Below are positions 1 through 11,144 of a DNA stretch of 49,742 nt, one piece after another (position 1 is the first letter of the stretch; every line of letters begins with the position of its first letter). The notes beneath the pieces are model-generated. The model was not told where the DNA came from. It saw only the letters and a list, made by a program, of their open reading frames with translations, and did no database searches. The DNA is from Streptomyces altiplanensis (GTDB taxonomy: Bacteria > Actinomycetota > Actinomycetes > Streptomycetales > Streptomycetaceae). The stretch covers positions 1-49,742 of the forward strand of contig RHMC01000038.1 in NCBI GenBank assembly GCA_003719395.1, in the 5' to 3' direction. Both the position numbers and the translations under genes were made by a program.

Positions 1-1
1 G

Positions 2-61
2 CGCGAGCCCTCCGGCAAACGCATCAAGGCCCGAGTCCCCGTCGGGTCCGCGGCCAAATAA
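2..61 (+). CDS. C-terminal tail of an unidentified protein (cut by window edge)
   Basis: Frame 2 is open from the window edge and ends at TAA 59-61. It encodes about 19 residues, basic and ending in GSAAK. Too little is present to assign a family. Confidence 0.3.
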   Translation, partial: REPSGKRIKARVPVGSAAK

Positions 62-526
62 CGAGCTGGTGCGTGTGTGGGGCCTGGGCTGCGGGCCGGT
101 GTCAGCCGCTGGCGGGCCCCGCGAAGGAGCTGCTCCAGCGTTTGTGGTCGGCGAGGGGGTGTCCGACGGTGACGCGTCGGGTCGAGTGCGGGTGGTGGGC
201 TCGCCGGCGGGCTTCGTGGACCTCGGGCGGGCTGATCTCGTTCGCCCTTCCGGGCGGGGTGACCGCCGGGCCGGGGTGGCACGTCCGCGGCCGGGGCAGC
301 CGTCGTCCAGCAGTACCTCGACGTCGGGGAAGTCCTGGAAACAGACACCGGCGCCTTCGGTGCGTGCGGCGGTCGCGTCATGCATCCCGCCCGGAAGCCG
401 TGCAGAAGAGCACGCAGGACAGCGGAGAGCTCTTCTCTGCGGCACTGCTGATCAACCAGCTTCTGGACGCGGCAGGAGCACTGTCCTTGGCTGACAAATC
501 ACTCTCCCGGGTGAGAGAATGGTGCA
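62..526. other. Non-coding or unrecognised stretch before the MarR gene
   Basis: Several frames are open here, as is usual at this GC content. None has a ribosome binding site, a recognisable domain or convincing composition. The upstream region of the MarR gene lies at its right end. Confidence 0.4.
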
Positions 527-1048
527 ATGCCTGGCACTCTGCATTCCGCTGATCATGGTCAGGTGGCTCACGCCGCATGCGCGGTGTCGGAGCTCCTTCA
601 AATGCTCTGGGGGCGTGGGCAGGAAGCCGCCCCCTCGGGTCCCGTTTCTCCTTCGCAGCTGCGTGCGCTCACGACACTCGAAGGCCAGGAGGGGCTCAAC
701 CTACGAGCGTTGGGCGAGGCACTCGGGACTCGGCCGTCATCCGTGAGCCGTCTGTGCGACCGTCTGGAAGCGGCCGGGCTCGTCGAGCGATACCCGAGTA
801 CGACCAGTCGCAGAGAGATCGAGGTGCGACTGAGCCGGCGAGGACGCGCTGTGCTCGCCGAGTTCCGTGCTTTCCGGGCACGTGAGGTCGAGACGGTGCT
901 GCAGGAAATGTCCCTGTCGCAATTGGCGGCACTGGCCGAAGGCCTGGAAGCCTTCCAGGCCGCCGCCGCAAACCTCGGCCTTGCCGTCGAGGCCAGTGGA
1001 CAAGAGCGCTCTGCGGACATCGCCCAGAGCTTGCCCCACACCGGTTGA
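527..1048 (+). CDS. MarR family winged-helix transcriptional regulator
   Basis: 173 aa. Residues about 40-115 carry the MarR winged helix: a first helix beginning SPSQLRAL, a recognition-helix region with RPSSVSRLCDRLEAAGLVER, and a wing with the basic SRREIEVRLSRRG strand-turn. The flanking helices, which usually dimerise, are present. Proteins of this family bind palindromic operators as dimers and often release them on binding small phenolic ligands; the ligand here cannot be read from sequence. ATG 527 follows a weak GAGAGA purine stretch, so the exact start is moderately certain. The gene stands alone, and the nearest downstream gene is a damaged GAF-phosphatase fragment. Small MarR-like genes often sit beside stress phosphatase or anti-anti-sigma genes in Streptomyces, but a link here is only inference. 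Confidence 0.85.
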   Translation: MPGTLHSADHGQVAHAACAVSELLQMLWGRGQEAAPSGPVSPSQLRALTTLEGQEGLNLRALGEALGTRPSSVSRLCDRLEAAGLVERYPSTTSRREIEVRLSRRGRAVLAEFRAFRAREVETVLQEMSLSQLAALAEGLEAFQAAAANLGLAVEASGQERSADIAQSLPHTG

Positions 1049-1748
1049 CGCGGCTTGCCGGCCCGTCCCGCATCACGGCTCGCCGCTGCCCTGCGCCGAA
1101 ACAACCGAAACAGCGGCACCAAGACCGGTTACGTCGGCCCGGCCATGGGCGCTTTGTGCCTCCAGGTACTTGTCGCACCACAGGGGACAATCCAGGAGCC
1201 ATCGCGGACTGTTGGGGGGAACGGTCCGTCAGGAGCAGCGGCATCCTCAAGAACAAAGTGGTCATTGCCGCGCGAGAAAACACGATCACCATCCAGGGAA
1301 CGGACGCACTGTTCATCTCGGAGCCGTACGGAACCTGGAAGTCAGTGAAGCAAAGCCACACACCCCATCGGCCACGTCTGCGTCACTGCATGGGTGGCGC
1401 ATGAGCCCCCATCAGGCCAAGGGCCTCCGCCCATCGGGGGCCGGACACAGCACCGCACCGACGTCGGCGTACTCGCCGGTGAGTGGTGGGGTGGTGATCA
1501 AGTAACACGCGTGCGTGCAGCCCGTCTGCCCGGGGCCGCCGAGGACCGGTGTCGTTGCCGCCCGGCAACTGTTCCTGTGCTGCCGGATTCACCCACCGTG
1601 CCTCCGGCACGAGGCTGACGGCCCCGTTGCTCATGATGGCCGTGCGGGTCCATCAGAGGCAGGGTGGAGGGTGTGGTGAACGCGCCGTGGTGATCGACAC
1701 CTTCGCCATCCACGTGCAGCCTGATGCTGGGCGATGAGAGAAGAGATC
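1049..1748. other. About 700 bp without a recognisable gene
   Basis: No frame on either strand has a credible ribosome binding site plus a known domain. Bases 1230-1370 are less GC-rich than the surroundings and could be decayed coding sequence or regulatory DNA. The promoter and leader of the truncated GAF gene should lie at the right end, where purine-rich AGAGAAGAGA precedes ATG 1749. Confidence 0.4.
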
Positions 1749-2007
1749 ATGACTGAGCTGTCCAGCGGTTGGCTCGGTGCGGCCGAAAGCGCCCTGAGGG
1801 CGGCGCCGCCCACCCGTCTGTTGTCCACGGCACGCTCCCTGCTCGCCGCCTACCTGGACGCCCGCTGGGTGAGCCTGCTGCTCGCCGACTACGGTCTGAC
1901 CTCGCTCCAGCCCGTGGCCTGCCTGCCGCACACGGGAGAAGCGGTGCCCGTTCCGGCACCGACGCAGACTCCGGCTGACAGCCGCACTGCTCGGACGCTC
2001 GCGCGGC
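1749..2007 (+). pseudogene. N-terminal GAF-domain fragment of a SpoIIE-type phosphatase
   Basis: Starting at ATG 1749 (MTELSSGWLGAAE...), about 75-85 residues match the first part of GAF-containing PP2C/SpoIIE phosphatases of Streptomyces: a helical lead-in, then a strand-rich segment around [15 protein letters not shown]. The homology stops near 1960-2010, where DDE-transposase sequence begins in another frame. No GAF remainder and no phosphatase domain follow. The next gene (2518-3705) is a full GAF-SpoIIE protein with its own start, so this is a separate truncated paralogue and not its first exon or frame. The most likely cause is insertion of an IS element followed by deletion. Confidence 0.6.
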
Positions 2008-2312
2008 GGGCAGACCAGTAAGGTGCATCTCGCAGCCGACCGCAAGTGCCGCCCGCCGGCGCTCGTCCTGACCGCAGGCCAGGTTGCCGACAGCCCTCAG
2101 TTCATCCCCGTGCTCAACAAGGTTCGGCCCGCGGACCCGTCGCCGTCCCCGCACCCGGCCGACGCGGTCGCCGGGGACAAGACGCACTCGTCCCGCGGTA
2201 ACCGCGCCCACCTGCGCAAGCGCCGTATCAAGGCGATCATCCCGGAGATGAGGGACCAGGCCGCCAACCGGAAGAAGAAGGGCCGCAGAGGCGGCCGCCG
2301 TCGGGGCATCGG
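2008..2312 (+). mobile_element. IS5-family transposase remnant
   Basis: In frame 1 about 100 residues resemble the central catalytic part of IS5-family DDE transposases: [19 protein letters not shown], then [21 protein letters not shown] (D of the catalytic triad, with the usual AYSSRG motif as THSSRG), then a basic [11 protein letters not shown]. The N-terminal helix-turn-helix region and the C-terminal strand with the last Glu (normally near RNTVERLINKL) are missing, so it cannot be active. It directly abuts the truncated GAF gene. No terminal inverted repeats were recognised. Confidence 0.7.
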
Positions 2313-2517
2313 CGTGTCCTGTACGGCTTGGGACCGGCTGGAACGGAAGAGCCAGGGGGAGAGCCCTGATGTCCTCTGTCCTGCGACAGCGAACCTCGGG
2401 TGCGTGCCGCCGAACCTTGGTCTCTGGCCGAAGCACGTACGTACTGAAGGATGTGCCGAAGCTGTGATGCCTGTGGAGACAGCGGGCAGGAGAGTCCGCA
2501 ACTTGAAGGAGGCAGAT

Positions 2518-3705
2518 GTGGTGCGTGATCGGATCGGACTGGCAGAGGTGCTGGCAGCGGCGGAGGATGCCGCGCCAGTGGGCTCCCTCGATGTCGTGGC
2601 GCGCAATCTGCGTGACCGGTTCGGCGCGAGATACGTGTCGTTCCTGTTCGTCGACGTCGTCGGTCGACGCCTGCTGCGGGTCAGCGAGAAGGTGGCTGGG
2701 CAACAAGGGCGCCACGCCGATCAGGTCCCTCTCGCCGGCAGCATCTACGACGAGGTCCTGCGCACCCAGAAACTGGTGCGGGCGCCCGAGGGTGAGCAGG
2801 GGCAGCGGGTGCTCGCCCCTGTCACGAACCGCGGCGACACCATCGGGGTCCTGGAGCTGTTCCTTGCCCAGGTCACTCAGGATGTGCTGGAGCAGGTCGA
2901 AGAGGCCGCGCACGCGCTGGCGTACATCATCGTCACCGACCGCCGGTTCACCGACCTCTACCACTGGGGCAACCGCACCACCTCGGTCAGCCTGGCCGCG
3001 GAGATCCAGCGCCAGCTCCTGCCCTCGGCCCCTTCATGCGAGGCTGCTGAGTTCGCCCTCGCCGGTGCCCTGGTCCCGGCTTCCGACATCGCCGGTGACA
3101 CCTATGACTACACCCTCGACCACGACACTCTGCACCTGTCCGTGACCGACGCCATGGGCCACGACGTCGATGCCTCGCTCATCGCCACCCTCCTGGTCAA
3201 CGCCTCCCGCGGTGCCCGCCGTGCTGGGGCGGACCTTGCCGAGCAGGCCCGCCAGGCACACCAGGCCCTCCTCGACCACGGCCGACGGACCTTCGTCACC
3301 GGGCAGCTGCTGCGCATCGCCCTGGACGGGACCAGCGCCCAGCTCGTCAACGCCGGCCACCCCGGGCCGCTACGGCTGCGCGACGGTGCGGTCGAGGAAC
3401 TGCACCCGGCTGCGGACCTGCCCTTCGGCGTCGCCGGGCAGGGCCCGTACCGGGTGCAGGACCTCGACCTGCGCCCCGGTGACCGCCTCGTGCTCTACAC
3501 CGACGGCATGCAAGAACGTCAAGCGAGAACCGCCGACCTGCCCGGCCTCATCCGTAAAACCGCTGCCGAGCACCCCCGCGAGGTCGTGCGCACCCTGGTC
3601 GCCGCGGTCGCCGACGCCTGCAACGGCCACGTAAGGGACGACGCCACCGTCCTGTGCCTGGACTGGCACGGCCCGCAGTCCGAAGGCCGCCGCGCGAACG
3701 CCTGA
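2518..3705 (+). CDS. GAF domain-containing PP2C-type (SpoIIE) serine/threonine phosphatase
   Basis: About 395 aa. The start is set by AAGGAGG at 2506-2512, followed by two in-frame GTGs (2518 and 2521); the frame is open further upstream only because it runs into the IS remnant. Residues about 20-150 form a GAF domain, and a linker leads to a SpoIIE/RsbU phosphatase domain at about 165-390. Metal-binding acidic motifs are visible: [10 protein letters not shown], then [13 protein letters not shown], then [15 protein letters not shown], then [10 protein letters not shown], and [10 protein letters not shown] near the end. Such proteins dephosphorylate phosphorylated anti-anti-sigma (STAS) proteins and so release stress sigma factors; the GAF domain would sense a ligand or redox cue. 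No partner kinase or STAS gene is present here. Confidence 0.85.
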   Translation: MVRDRIGLAEVLAAAEDAAPVGSLDVVARNLRDRFGARYVSFLFVDVVGRRLLRVSEKVAGQQGRHADQVPLAGSIYDEVLRTQKLVRAPEGEQGQRVLAPVTNRGDTIGVLELFLAQVTQDVLEQVEEAAHALAYIIVTDRRFTDLYHWGNRTTSVSLAAEIQRQLLPSAPSCEAAEFALAGALVPASDIAGDTYDYTLDHDTLHLSVTDAMGHDVDASLIATLLVNASRGARRAGADLAEQARQAHQALLDHGRRTFVTGQLLRIALDGTSAQLVNAGHPGPLRLRDGAVEELHPAADLPFGVAGQGPYRVQDLDLRPGDRLVLYTDGMQERQARTADLPGLIRKTAAEHPREVVRTLVAAVADACNGHVRDDATVLCLDWHGPQSEGRRANA

Positions 3706-3884
3706 GCTGTGTGCGGGGCCGTGGAACCGTGTGTCCGGTAACCCGTCGCGGGAGGAGCTGCTGCGCTTCTTGAAGTGTGTCCAGGTCCGGCAGTTCGACA
3801 GATCCGGCCGGACCGGTCCGCCTCGTCACCGACGCCGACCTGCCGGCCGTGGCCAAGGAGATGGTCGCCCGCATCGTGCGCGCC

Positions 3885-3908
3885 GGGGCCGGGGCCGGGG
3901 CCGGGGCC
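3885..3908 (+). repeat. Four tandem GGGGCC hexamers
   Basis: Four perfect head-to-tail copies of GGGGCC, with a near copy just after (3914-3919). In one frame they encode an Ala-Gly run ending in a stop codon. They lie in the decayed stretch before the ligase remnant. Confidence 0.9.
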
Positions 3909-3950
3909 TGACCGGGGCCGCTTCCGGATCGCGGTCGGTCTCGAACGGGG

Positions 3951-4318
3951 GTCTGCAAGAGGTTGAAGGGCGCCACCGGGATCGCGGCTGTTCCCCGCAC
4001 GCTGCTGCTGGGCCACAACGACGTCGGCGGGCGCCTGGCTACGTCGGCCACAGCCACCACCCTGCCGCAGACCGCAGGACGGGCGGTCGACCCGCTGCTC
4101 ACCCGCCGGGTGGAGCATTCGTGGACGGGGTGGTCATTCTCCGCAGGGCGGGGACCCGTGAGGCTCCGCATGTCATCCTCGTTCGCCCCGAGCTGGTCGT
4201 GGAGGTCGTCGTCGGTGTCGCCCGGGACGGTTCGGGGCGCTGGCGGCACCCCGCCCGGTGACACCGGGCCCTGACCGCAGGGGTCCCCGCGCCGCGCATC
4301 GTCCAGTTCTCGCCGTGG
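3951..4318 (+). pseudogene. C-terminal remnant of an ATP-dependent DNA ligase, frameshifted
   Basis: Two adjoining frames together reproduce the OB-fold C-terminus of actinobacterial ATP-dependent DNA ligases of the LigC/LigD type. The first frame reads CKRLKGATGIAAVPRTLLLG, continues to TLPQTAGRAVDPLL and then HSWTGWSFSAG. After a one-base loss near 4150, the second frame reads GTREAPHVILVRPELVVEV and then GRWRHPAR. The adenylation domain with the catalytic KxDG lysine is absent, and the tail after the WRHPAR motif is scrambled. This is a dead fragment. No Ku gene is nearby. Confidence 0.65.
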
Positions 4319-4486
4319 CCCAGCCCGAGGCCCCTCACCACGCGTCGCACGAACTGCCGGCTGGGAGCCCGTGTCCGTCCCGTCCTGCCCGACGGGCTCA
4401 TCACCACCGTGTCCGAGGCCGCGTAGGATCCGGACATCAGAACTCGCCCAGTTTCCATGCGAATTGACTTCGTTCCTGGAGGCGAC

Positions 4487-5047
4487 ATGAGCAGCGCCCT
4501 TCTTGTGATGGACGTCCAACGGGCCATTGTGGACATCGCAGGCGGCGACTCCGGATATCTGTCACGTCTGCGCAGGGCGATCGACGGGGCCCGGGCGGCG
4601 GACATCCCCGTGATCTACGTGGTCATTGCGCTACGTCCCGGTTTCCCGGAAGTCGGCACGCGCAACAAGGCTCTCACTGCCGTCGCGCAGGCCGGCCTCT
4701 ACGTCGAGGGCGCACCAGGCACCGAGATCCACCCCGAGGTCGCGCCCCGGCCGGGCGACGTGGTGGTCACCAAGAGGCGGGCGAGCGCGTTCTCGGGCAG
4801 CGATCTCGACGTGGTGCTGAGGGCGCGCGGTATCGACAGCCTCGTGCTCACCGGCATCGCCACCAGCGCTGTGGTGCTGTCCACCCTGTGCCGGGCGAAC
4901 GACCTGGACTTCGGCCTCACCGTCCTCTCCGACGCCTGCCTGGACACCGACCCGGAGGTGCACCGGGTTCTCATCGAGCGACTGTTCCCGCAGTGGGCGG
5001 ATGTTGTCACCGTCGACGACTGGGTCGAGGCGATCGCACCTCAATAG
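4487..5047 (+). CDS. Isochorismatase-fold (cysteine hydrolase family) protein with atypical active site
   Basis: 186 aa, starting at ATG 4487 behind GGAGG 4478-4482. It has the isochorismatase Rossmann-like fold: LLVMDVQRAIVD (Asp9 of the usual Asp-Lys-Cys triad), VVTKRRASAF (Lys96), and the LTGIATSAVVLSTL loop with the family's cis-peptide region. The position normally holding the nucleophilic Cys (GVATDxC) is Val129; a Cys lies six residues on. Related Streptomyces proteins with SGVVLST at this site are annotated as cysteine hydrolases but lack the nucleophile too, as far as I recall. It could be a non-hydrolytic binding protein or use different chemistry. It stands alone, flanked by ligase and transposase debris. 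Confidence 0.8.
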   Translation: MSSALLVMDVQRAIVDIAGGDSGYLSRLRRAIDGARAADIPVIYVVIALRPGFPEVGTRNKALTAVAQAGLYVEGAPGTEIHPEVAPRPGDVVVTKRRASAFSGSDLDVVLRARGIDSLVLTGIATSAVVLSTLCRANDLDFGLTVLSDACLDTDPEVHRVLIERLFPQWADVVTVDDWVEAIAPQ

Positions 5048-5186
5048 CGGCGGACCAGGCGAACGGCAACACGGATGGTCGGCTCCGGCGGGCCTTCCTG
5101 TCTTCGCGGCCGGCCGGGACGTCGTCGGGATGCGCGCACCGGTCGGCCACCACCCCGGCGCCGACCACGCCGGCCACAAGGGACAG

Positions 5187-5279
5187 GGCGGCATGATCCG
5201 CCGCTGCGTCATCTGGCAGAACCGCCATGCCGAGGACCAGCGCCTACGCGCGGTCGTCGACAGGGCACACGTTGCTTGA
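5187..5279 (+). mobile_element. Transposase C-terminal remnant (probably IS630-like)
   Basis: About 30 residues ending at TGA 5277-5279 read MIRRCVIWQNRHAEDQRLR and finish AVVDRAHVA, which resembles the extreme C-terminus of IS630-type DDE transposases (WRNxHAxDxRLRxVVxRANVA). Nothing upstream in any frame continues the match. This assignment rests on pattern memory only. Confidence 0.4.
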
Positions 5280-5389
5280 TCCGGCACTCCACGGGGGCGC
5301 TCGGGCGTGGCCTTCACAGGGGAGGCCGATGTGCCGCATGGCGATGCCGGGGCTCCGGTGCGTCGGGGCCGACGAGTGTGGCGCCGCTT

Positions 5390-5515
5390 CACTTGGCGGG
5401 TCTGCCGGTAGCTGATGAGGGCTGCGGCCGTGCCGGTGAAGGCGAGGAAGTGCTCGGCCTCGCGCTCATGGCGGTGGCGCACCAGCCTCGGATCCGATCG
5501 GTTCTCGAGAGACCG
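5390..5515 (-). mobile_element. Transposase C-terminal remnant (probably IS5-like)
   Basis: On the minus strand about 40 residues read DPRLVRHRHEREAEHFLAF, then TGTAAALISYR. This matches the end of IS5-type transposases (RRLxVRYERxAEHFLAFxxLAAALICYRRL). It lies tail to tail with the other transposase tail at 5187-5279. A one-base shift brings in a natural-looking stop at 5389. The rest of the element is missing. Confidence 0.45.
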
Positions 5516-5600
5516 GGGCCCACCTCTTGACCTCGGTGACCCCGGCCACTACTTTGCGGTAGACGCCGACCCATGACTACCGGAAGGAGGCGACCAGCGG

Positions 5601-5678
5601 ATGTACACCAGCTCTGATCTCGGTCGCCTCGCCCGCCGCACGGTCTGGGTTCCGGGTCGAATCGCGCACGGCTGCTGA
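5601..5678 (+). CDS. Possible 25-residue small ORF with a strong RBS
   Basis: GAAGGAGG at 5583-5590 precedes ATG 5601 by 10 nt. The ORF (MYTSSDLGRLARR...) ends at TGA 5676-5678, about 185 bp before xdhA. It could be a leader peptide or a stub of a gene cut by the neighbouring transposase debris. It has no recognisable domain. Confidence 0.25.
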   Translation: MYTSSDLGRLARRTVWVPGRIAHGC

Positions 5679-5863
5679 GCACGCCGTTCTGATGTGCCCC
5701 TTCGTGGCACGTTTCGGGTTTCCCCTCACCATTTTCCGGCACGTCGCTGTTGCGTGCCGTTTTGCGCCCGCTTCTCTCACGTGGCGCGTCTGAACACAGA
5801 AAGCTGCCTGAAATTGGCGAACATGATGAATCGACCGATCGCGCACCGGAACGAAGGCCTGTC

Positions 5864-7341
5864 GTGGTAGCGGCGCGGATCACGGTCAACGGGAAAGACA
5901 CACCTATTTCACCGGCCGCTCCCCACACCACCGTGCTGGATTTCCTGCGCGAGCGTGGTCTCACCGGCACCAAGGAGGGCTGCGCCGAGGGTGAATGCGG
6001 CGCCTGTTCGGTCCTGGTGGCCCGTCCCGGGGTGGACAAGCCCACCGACTGGGTGGCGGTCAACGCCTGTCTGGTCCCGGTCGCGGCGCTCGACGGTCAG
6101 GAGATCATCACCTCCGAAGGTCTCGCCACCGCCGGCGAACCGGGCAAGCCGCCCACCCTGCACCCCGTGCAGGAGGAGATGGCGGTTCGCGGCGGCTCCC
6201 AATGCGGTTACTGCACACCGGGGTTCGTCTGCAGCATGGCTGCCGAGTACTACCGGCCCGACCGCTGCGCGCACCCGGACCCGGCCGACGGCGCGGACCC
6301 GGCCGACAGCGCCGGCGCCGAGCACGGTCCGAACGGTTTTGACCTGCACGCGCTGAGCGGCAACCTGTGCCGCTGCACCGGTTACCGCCCGATTCGCGAT
6401 GCCGTGTTCGCCGTCGGTACGCCCACCGACGAGGACCCGCTGGCGCAGCGTCGTGAGCAGTCCCCGCCCGCACCGGTTGCCACCGCATACACCCGGGACG
6501 ACGCCGCGTTCCTGCGGAAGAGCACCCTCACCGAAACGCTCCAGCTGCTGCGCGAGCGGCCCGACGCGGTGGTGGTCGCCGGCTCCACCGACTGGGGCGT
6601 GGAAGTGAACATCCGTTCCCGCCGGGCGGATTGCGTGGTCGCCGTCGACCGGCTGCCCGAACTGCGGGAGCTGCGTGTCGAATCCGACTCCATCGAGATC
6701 GGGGCGGCGCTGACGCTCACCGAGATCGAACGCCGCCTCGACGGCCGCGTCCCGCTGCTGGCAGAGCTGTTCCCGCAGTTCGCCTCCCGGCTCATCCGCA
6801 ACGGTGCGACCCTCGGCGGCAATCTGGGTACGGGCTCTCCCATCGGCGACAGCCCGCCGGTACTGCTCGCGCTGGAGGCATCGGTGGTGCTCGCCGACGC
6901 CGACGGTGAGCGCGAGGTCCCACTCGCGGACTACTTCACCGGCTACCGGCAGAGCGTGCGCCGTCCCGGCGAGCTGATCCGCGCGGTGCGCGTCCCGCTG
7001 CCGCTGTCGCCGGTCGTGGCCTTCCACAAGATCGCCAAGCGGCGCTTCGACGACATCTCCAGCGTGGCAGTCGCTTTCGCGCTCGACGTCGAGGACGGGA
7101 TCGTCCGCACGGCACGCATCGGCCTGGGCGGCGTGGCCGCCACCCCGATCCGCTCCCTCGCCACCGAGGCGGCCCTGGAGGGCAGGCCATGGGCTGCGGA
7201 GACCGTCGAGGCCGCGGCCCAGGTGCTGCGGGGCGAGGGCACGCCGATGAACGATCACCGCGCCAGCGCCGAGTACCGCTCCGCGATGCTCGGCCAGAGC
7301 CTGCTGAAGCTGTACGCGCGAACCACCGAGGCGGTGTCGTC

Positions 7342-7345
<4 letters not shown>
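5864..7345 (+). CDS. xdhA: Xanthine dehydrogenase small subunit (2x[2Fe-2S] + FAD)
   Basis: About 493 aa from GTG 5864 (GAAGG six bases upstream); longer upstream readings have no RBS. N-terminal plant-type ferredoxin domain: CAEGECGAC (Cys40, 45, 48) and Cys69. The second [2Fe-2S] domain has CGYC (Cys114/117) and LCRCTGYRPI (Cys169/171). Between them is an extra acidic, Pro-rich linker with repeated DPAD units (about residues 136-158). The FAD-binding part follows from about residue 220, with VVAGSTDWGVEVN and, further on, ATLGGNLGTGSPIGD. The subunit passes electrons from the molybdenum site in XdhB through the Fe-S clusters and FAD to NAD+ during hypoxanthine/xanthine oxidation in purine breakdown. 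Its stop overlaps the xdhB start (ATGA), which indicates translational coupling. Confidence 0.93.
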
Positions 7346-9780
<2,435 letters not shown>

Positions 9781-9781
9781 C

Positions 9782-10593
9782 ATGACGTGGATCGCCGCGG
9801 TCGCACGGTTGCGAGCACGCCGGGAGTCCGGCGTGCTGGTGACCGTCGCGGCCGTGCGCGGCCATGCCCCGCGCGACGCCGGTGCGAAACTCGTCGTGGG
9901 GCGGACCCCAGACGTGGGGCTCGATCGGCGGCGGCAATGTCGAGGCCGTCGCGATCGACCGGGCCCGGGAGATGATCGGCGCGTCCAAGCCGGAACCGGA
10001 GCTGATCGATTTCGCCCTGAACGACAAGGTGACCAATCAGCACGGCGTGCAGTGCTGCGGTCGGCACGGTCTCGGTGCTGCTCGAACCGCTGCCGGTGGT
10101 ACGGGCGGTGGCGGTCTTCGGCGTCGGGCACGTCGGGCTGGAACTGGCGCGCGTCCTGGCACGTCAGGACCTCGACCTCCATCTGATCGACAGCCGCTTG
10201 GACCTCCTCGCCGAGGAGCGGCTCGACGTGCTGGCGGACGCGGTGGCGCAGGTGCACGTGCACCACAGGCCGCTGCTGCCCGAGGAGGTGCTGGCGGATC
10301 TGCCGCGCGGCACCCACGTCCTGATCATGACCCATGATCACGCCGAGGACGCCGCTCTGTGCGACGCCGCCTTGCGCACGACCCATCTCGGCTCCATCGG
10401 GCTGATCGGGTCGGCGGCCAAGTGGGTGCGGTTCCGTAAACGCCTCGCCACCGAGGGCGGTCACGACGAGGCCGCCATCGACCGGATCAAGACTCCGATC
10501 GGGCTGGCCGACATCACCGGTAAGGAGCCCGCGACCATTGCGGTGAGCGTCGCTGCCGATTTGCTGCGCACCTTCGAAACCGAGGGGAACTGA
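9782..10593 (+). pseudogene. xdhC: XdhC/CoxI-family molybdenum cofactor insertion protein, two frameshifts
   Basis: Three successive frames give one complete XdhC. Part 1 (from ATG 9782, MTWIAAVARLRARRES...) covers the N-terminal XdhC_CoxI region. After an extra G in the GGGG run near 9898, part 2 has TWGSIGGGNVEAVAIDRARE and NQHGVQCC. After one extra base near 10055, part 3 has the Rossmann-like XdhC_C domain (AVFGVGHVGLELARVLA, later LIGSAAKWVRFRKRL). The span is 812 nt, exactly two more than a multiple of three, which fits two single-base insertions. XdhC binds and delivers sulfurated Mo-cofactor to XdhB. If the indels are real, XdhAB would lack its maturation factor; sequence error seems as likely. 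GTG 9773 is an alternative start. Confidence 0.85.
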
Positions 10594-10613
10594 CTCTCCC
10601 GCCGGATCGACAG

Positions 10614-10655
10614 GGGTGCCCCGTGCTCGTGCGAACGCACACATGTGGGGCACCC
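10614..10655 (+). terminator. Hairpin terminator after xdhC
   Basis: Perfect 9-bp arms GGGTGCCCC (10614-10622) and GGGGCACCC (10647-10655). An inner hairpin GTGCG/CGCAC (10629-10633, 10636-10640) sits in the loop. It begins 20 bp after the xdhC stop. There is no U-tract, as is common for actinobacterial terminators. Confidence 0.7.
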
Positions 10656-11144
10656 TTCCGGCGCGACTGTGCCCGTCACTTCAGCAGGCAGGTCTCACCG
10701 GGGCAGGAACCAGCTTGCGCCCTTCGACGCCGCGAACGTCATCTCCCTGTCCGCAGCCCGATCGCGCGGCGAGGGCGAAGGCGCCCTCACGCCCCGCTGG
10801 TCACCGCGACTCGACGGACTCGGGCTTCCGGGCGAAGGCGTCCGCGGTCCGAGCGGCCAGAGATCCGGTCCGCCACGATTCGGTGATGCCGGTCCAGTTG
10901 CGGAGGCAGGCGCTGCGCGCCCCGTGCTCTGCCGCCCGGTCGTAGACGAGACTGAATCTGTAGACCCTGCCGTCTTCGGAAATGACCTGGCACCTTTGAG
11001 TGAGAACGAGTTCTGCGAACCGAACCGGCGGCTCGCGATCATCGGGCCGCTGCCTTTGATCTTGCTCGGACAAAGGGCCGTTTGCGAGAGACGCGCAGTG
11101 GAGTCGCCGCTCCCGGTCTGGACGCGTGTGCCAGACGGACGCCC

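Noticed and set aside
1139..1404. Possible gene around NKVVIAARENTITIQGTDALF
   Set aside because: The stretch is short, lacks an RBS and start context, and flanking residues in the same frame look random; not enough to call.
2023..3705. A single 560-residue plus-strand frame
   Set aside because: Its first 160 residues are transposase-derived and unrelated to the GAF-SpoIIE protein; the real start has a perfect AAGGAGG at 2506-2512.
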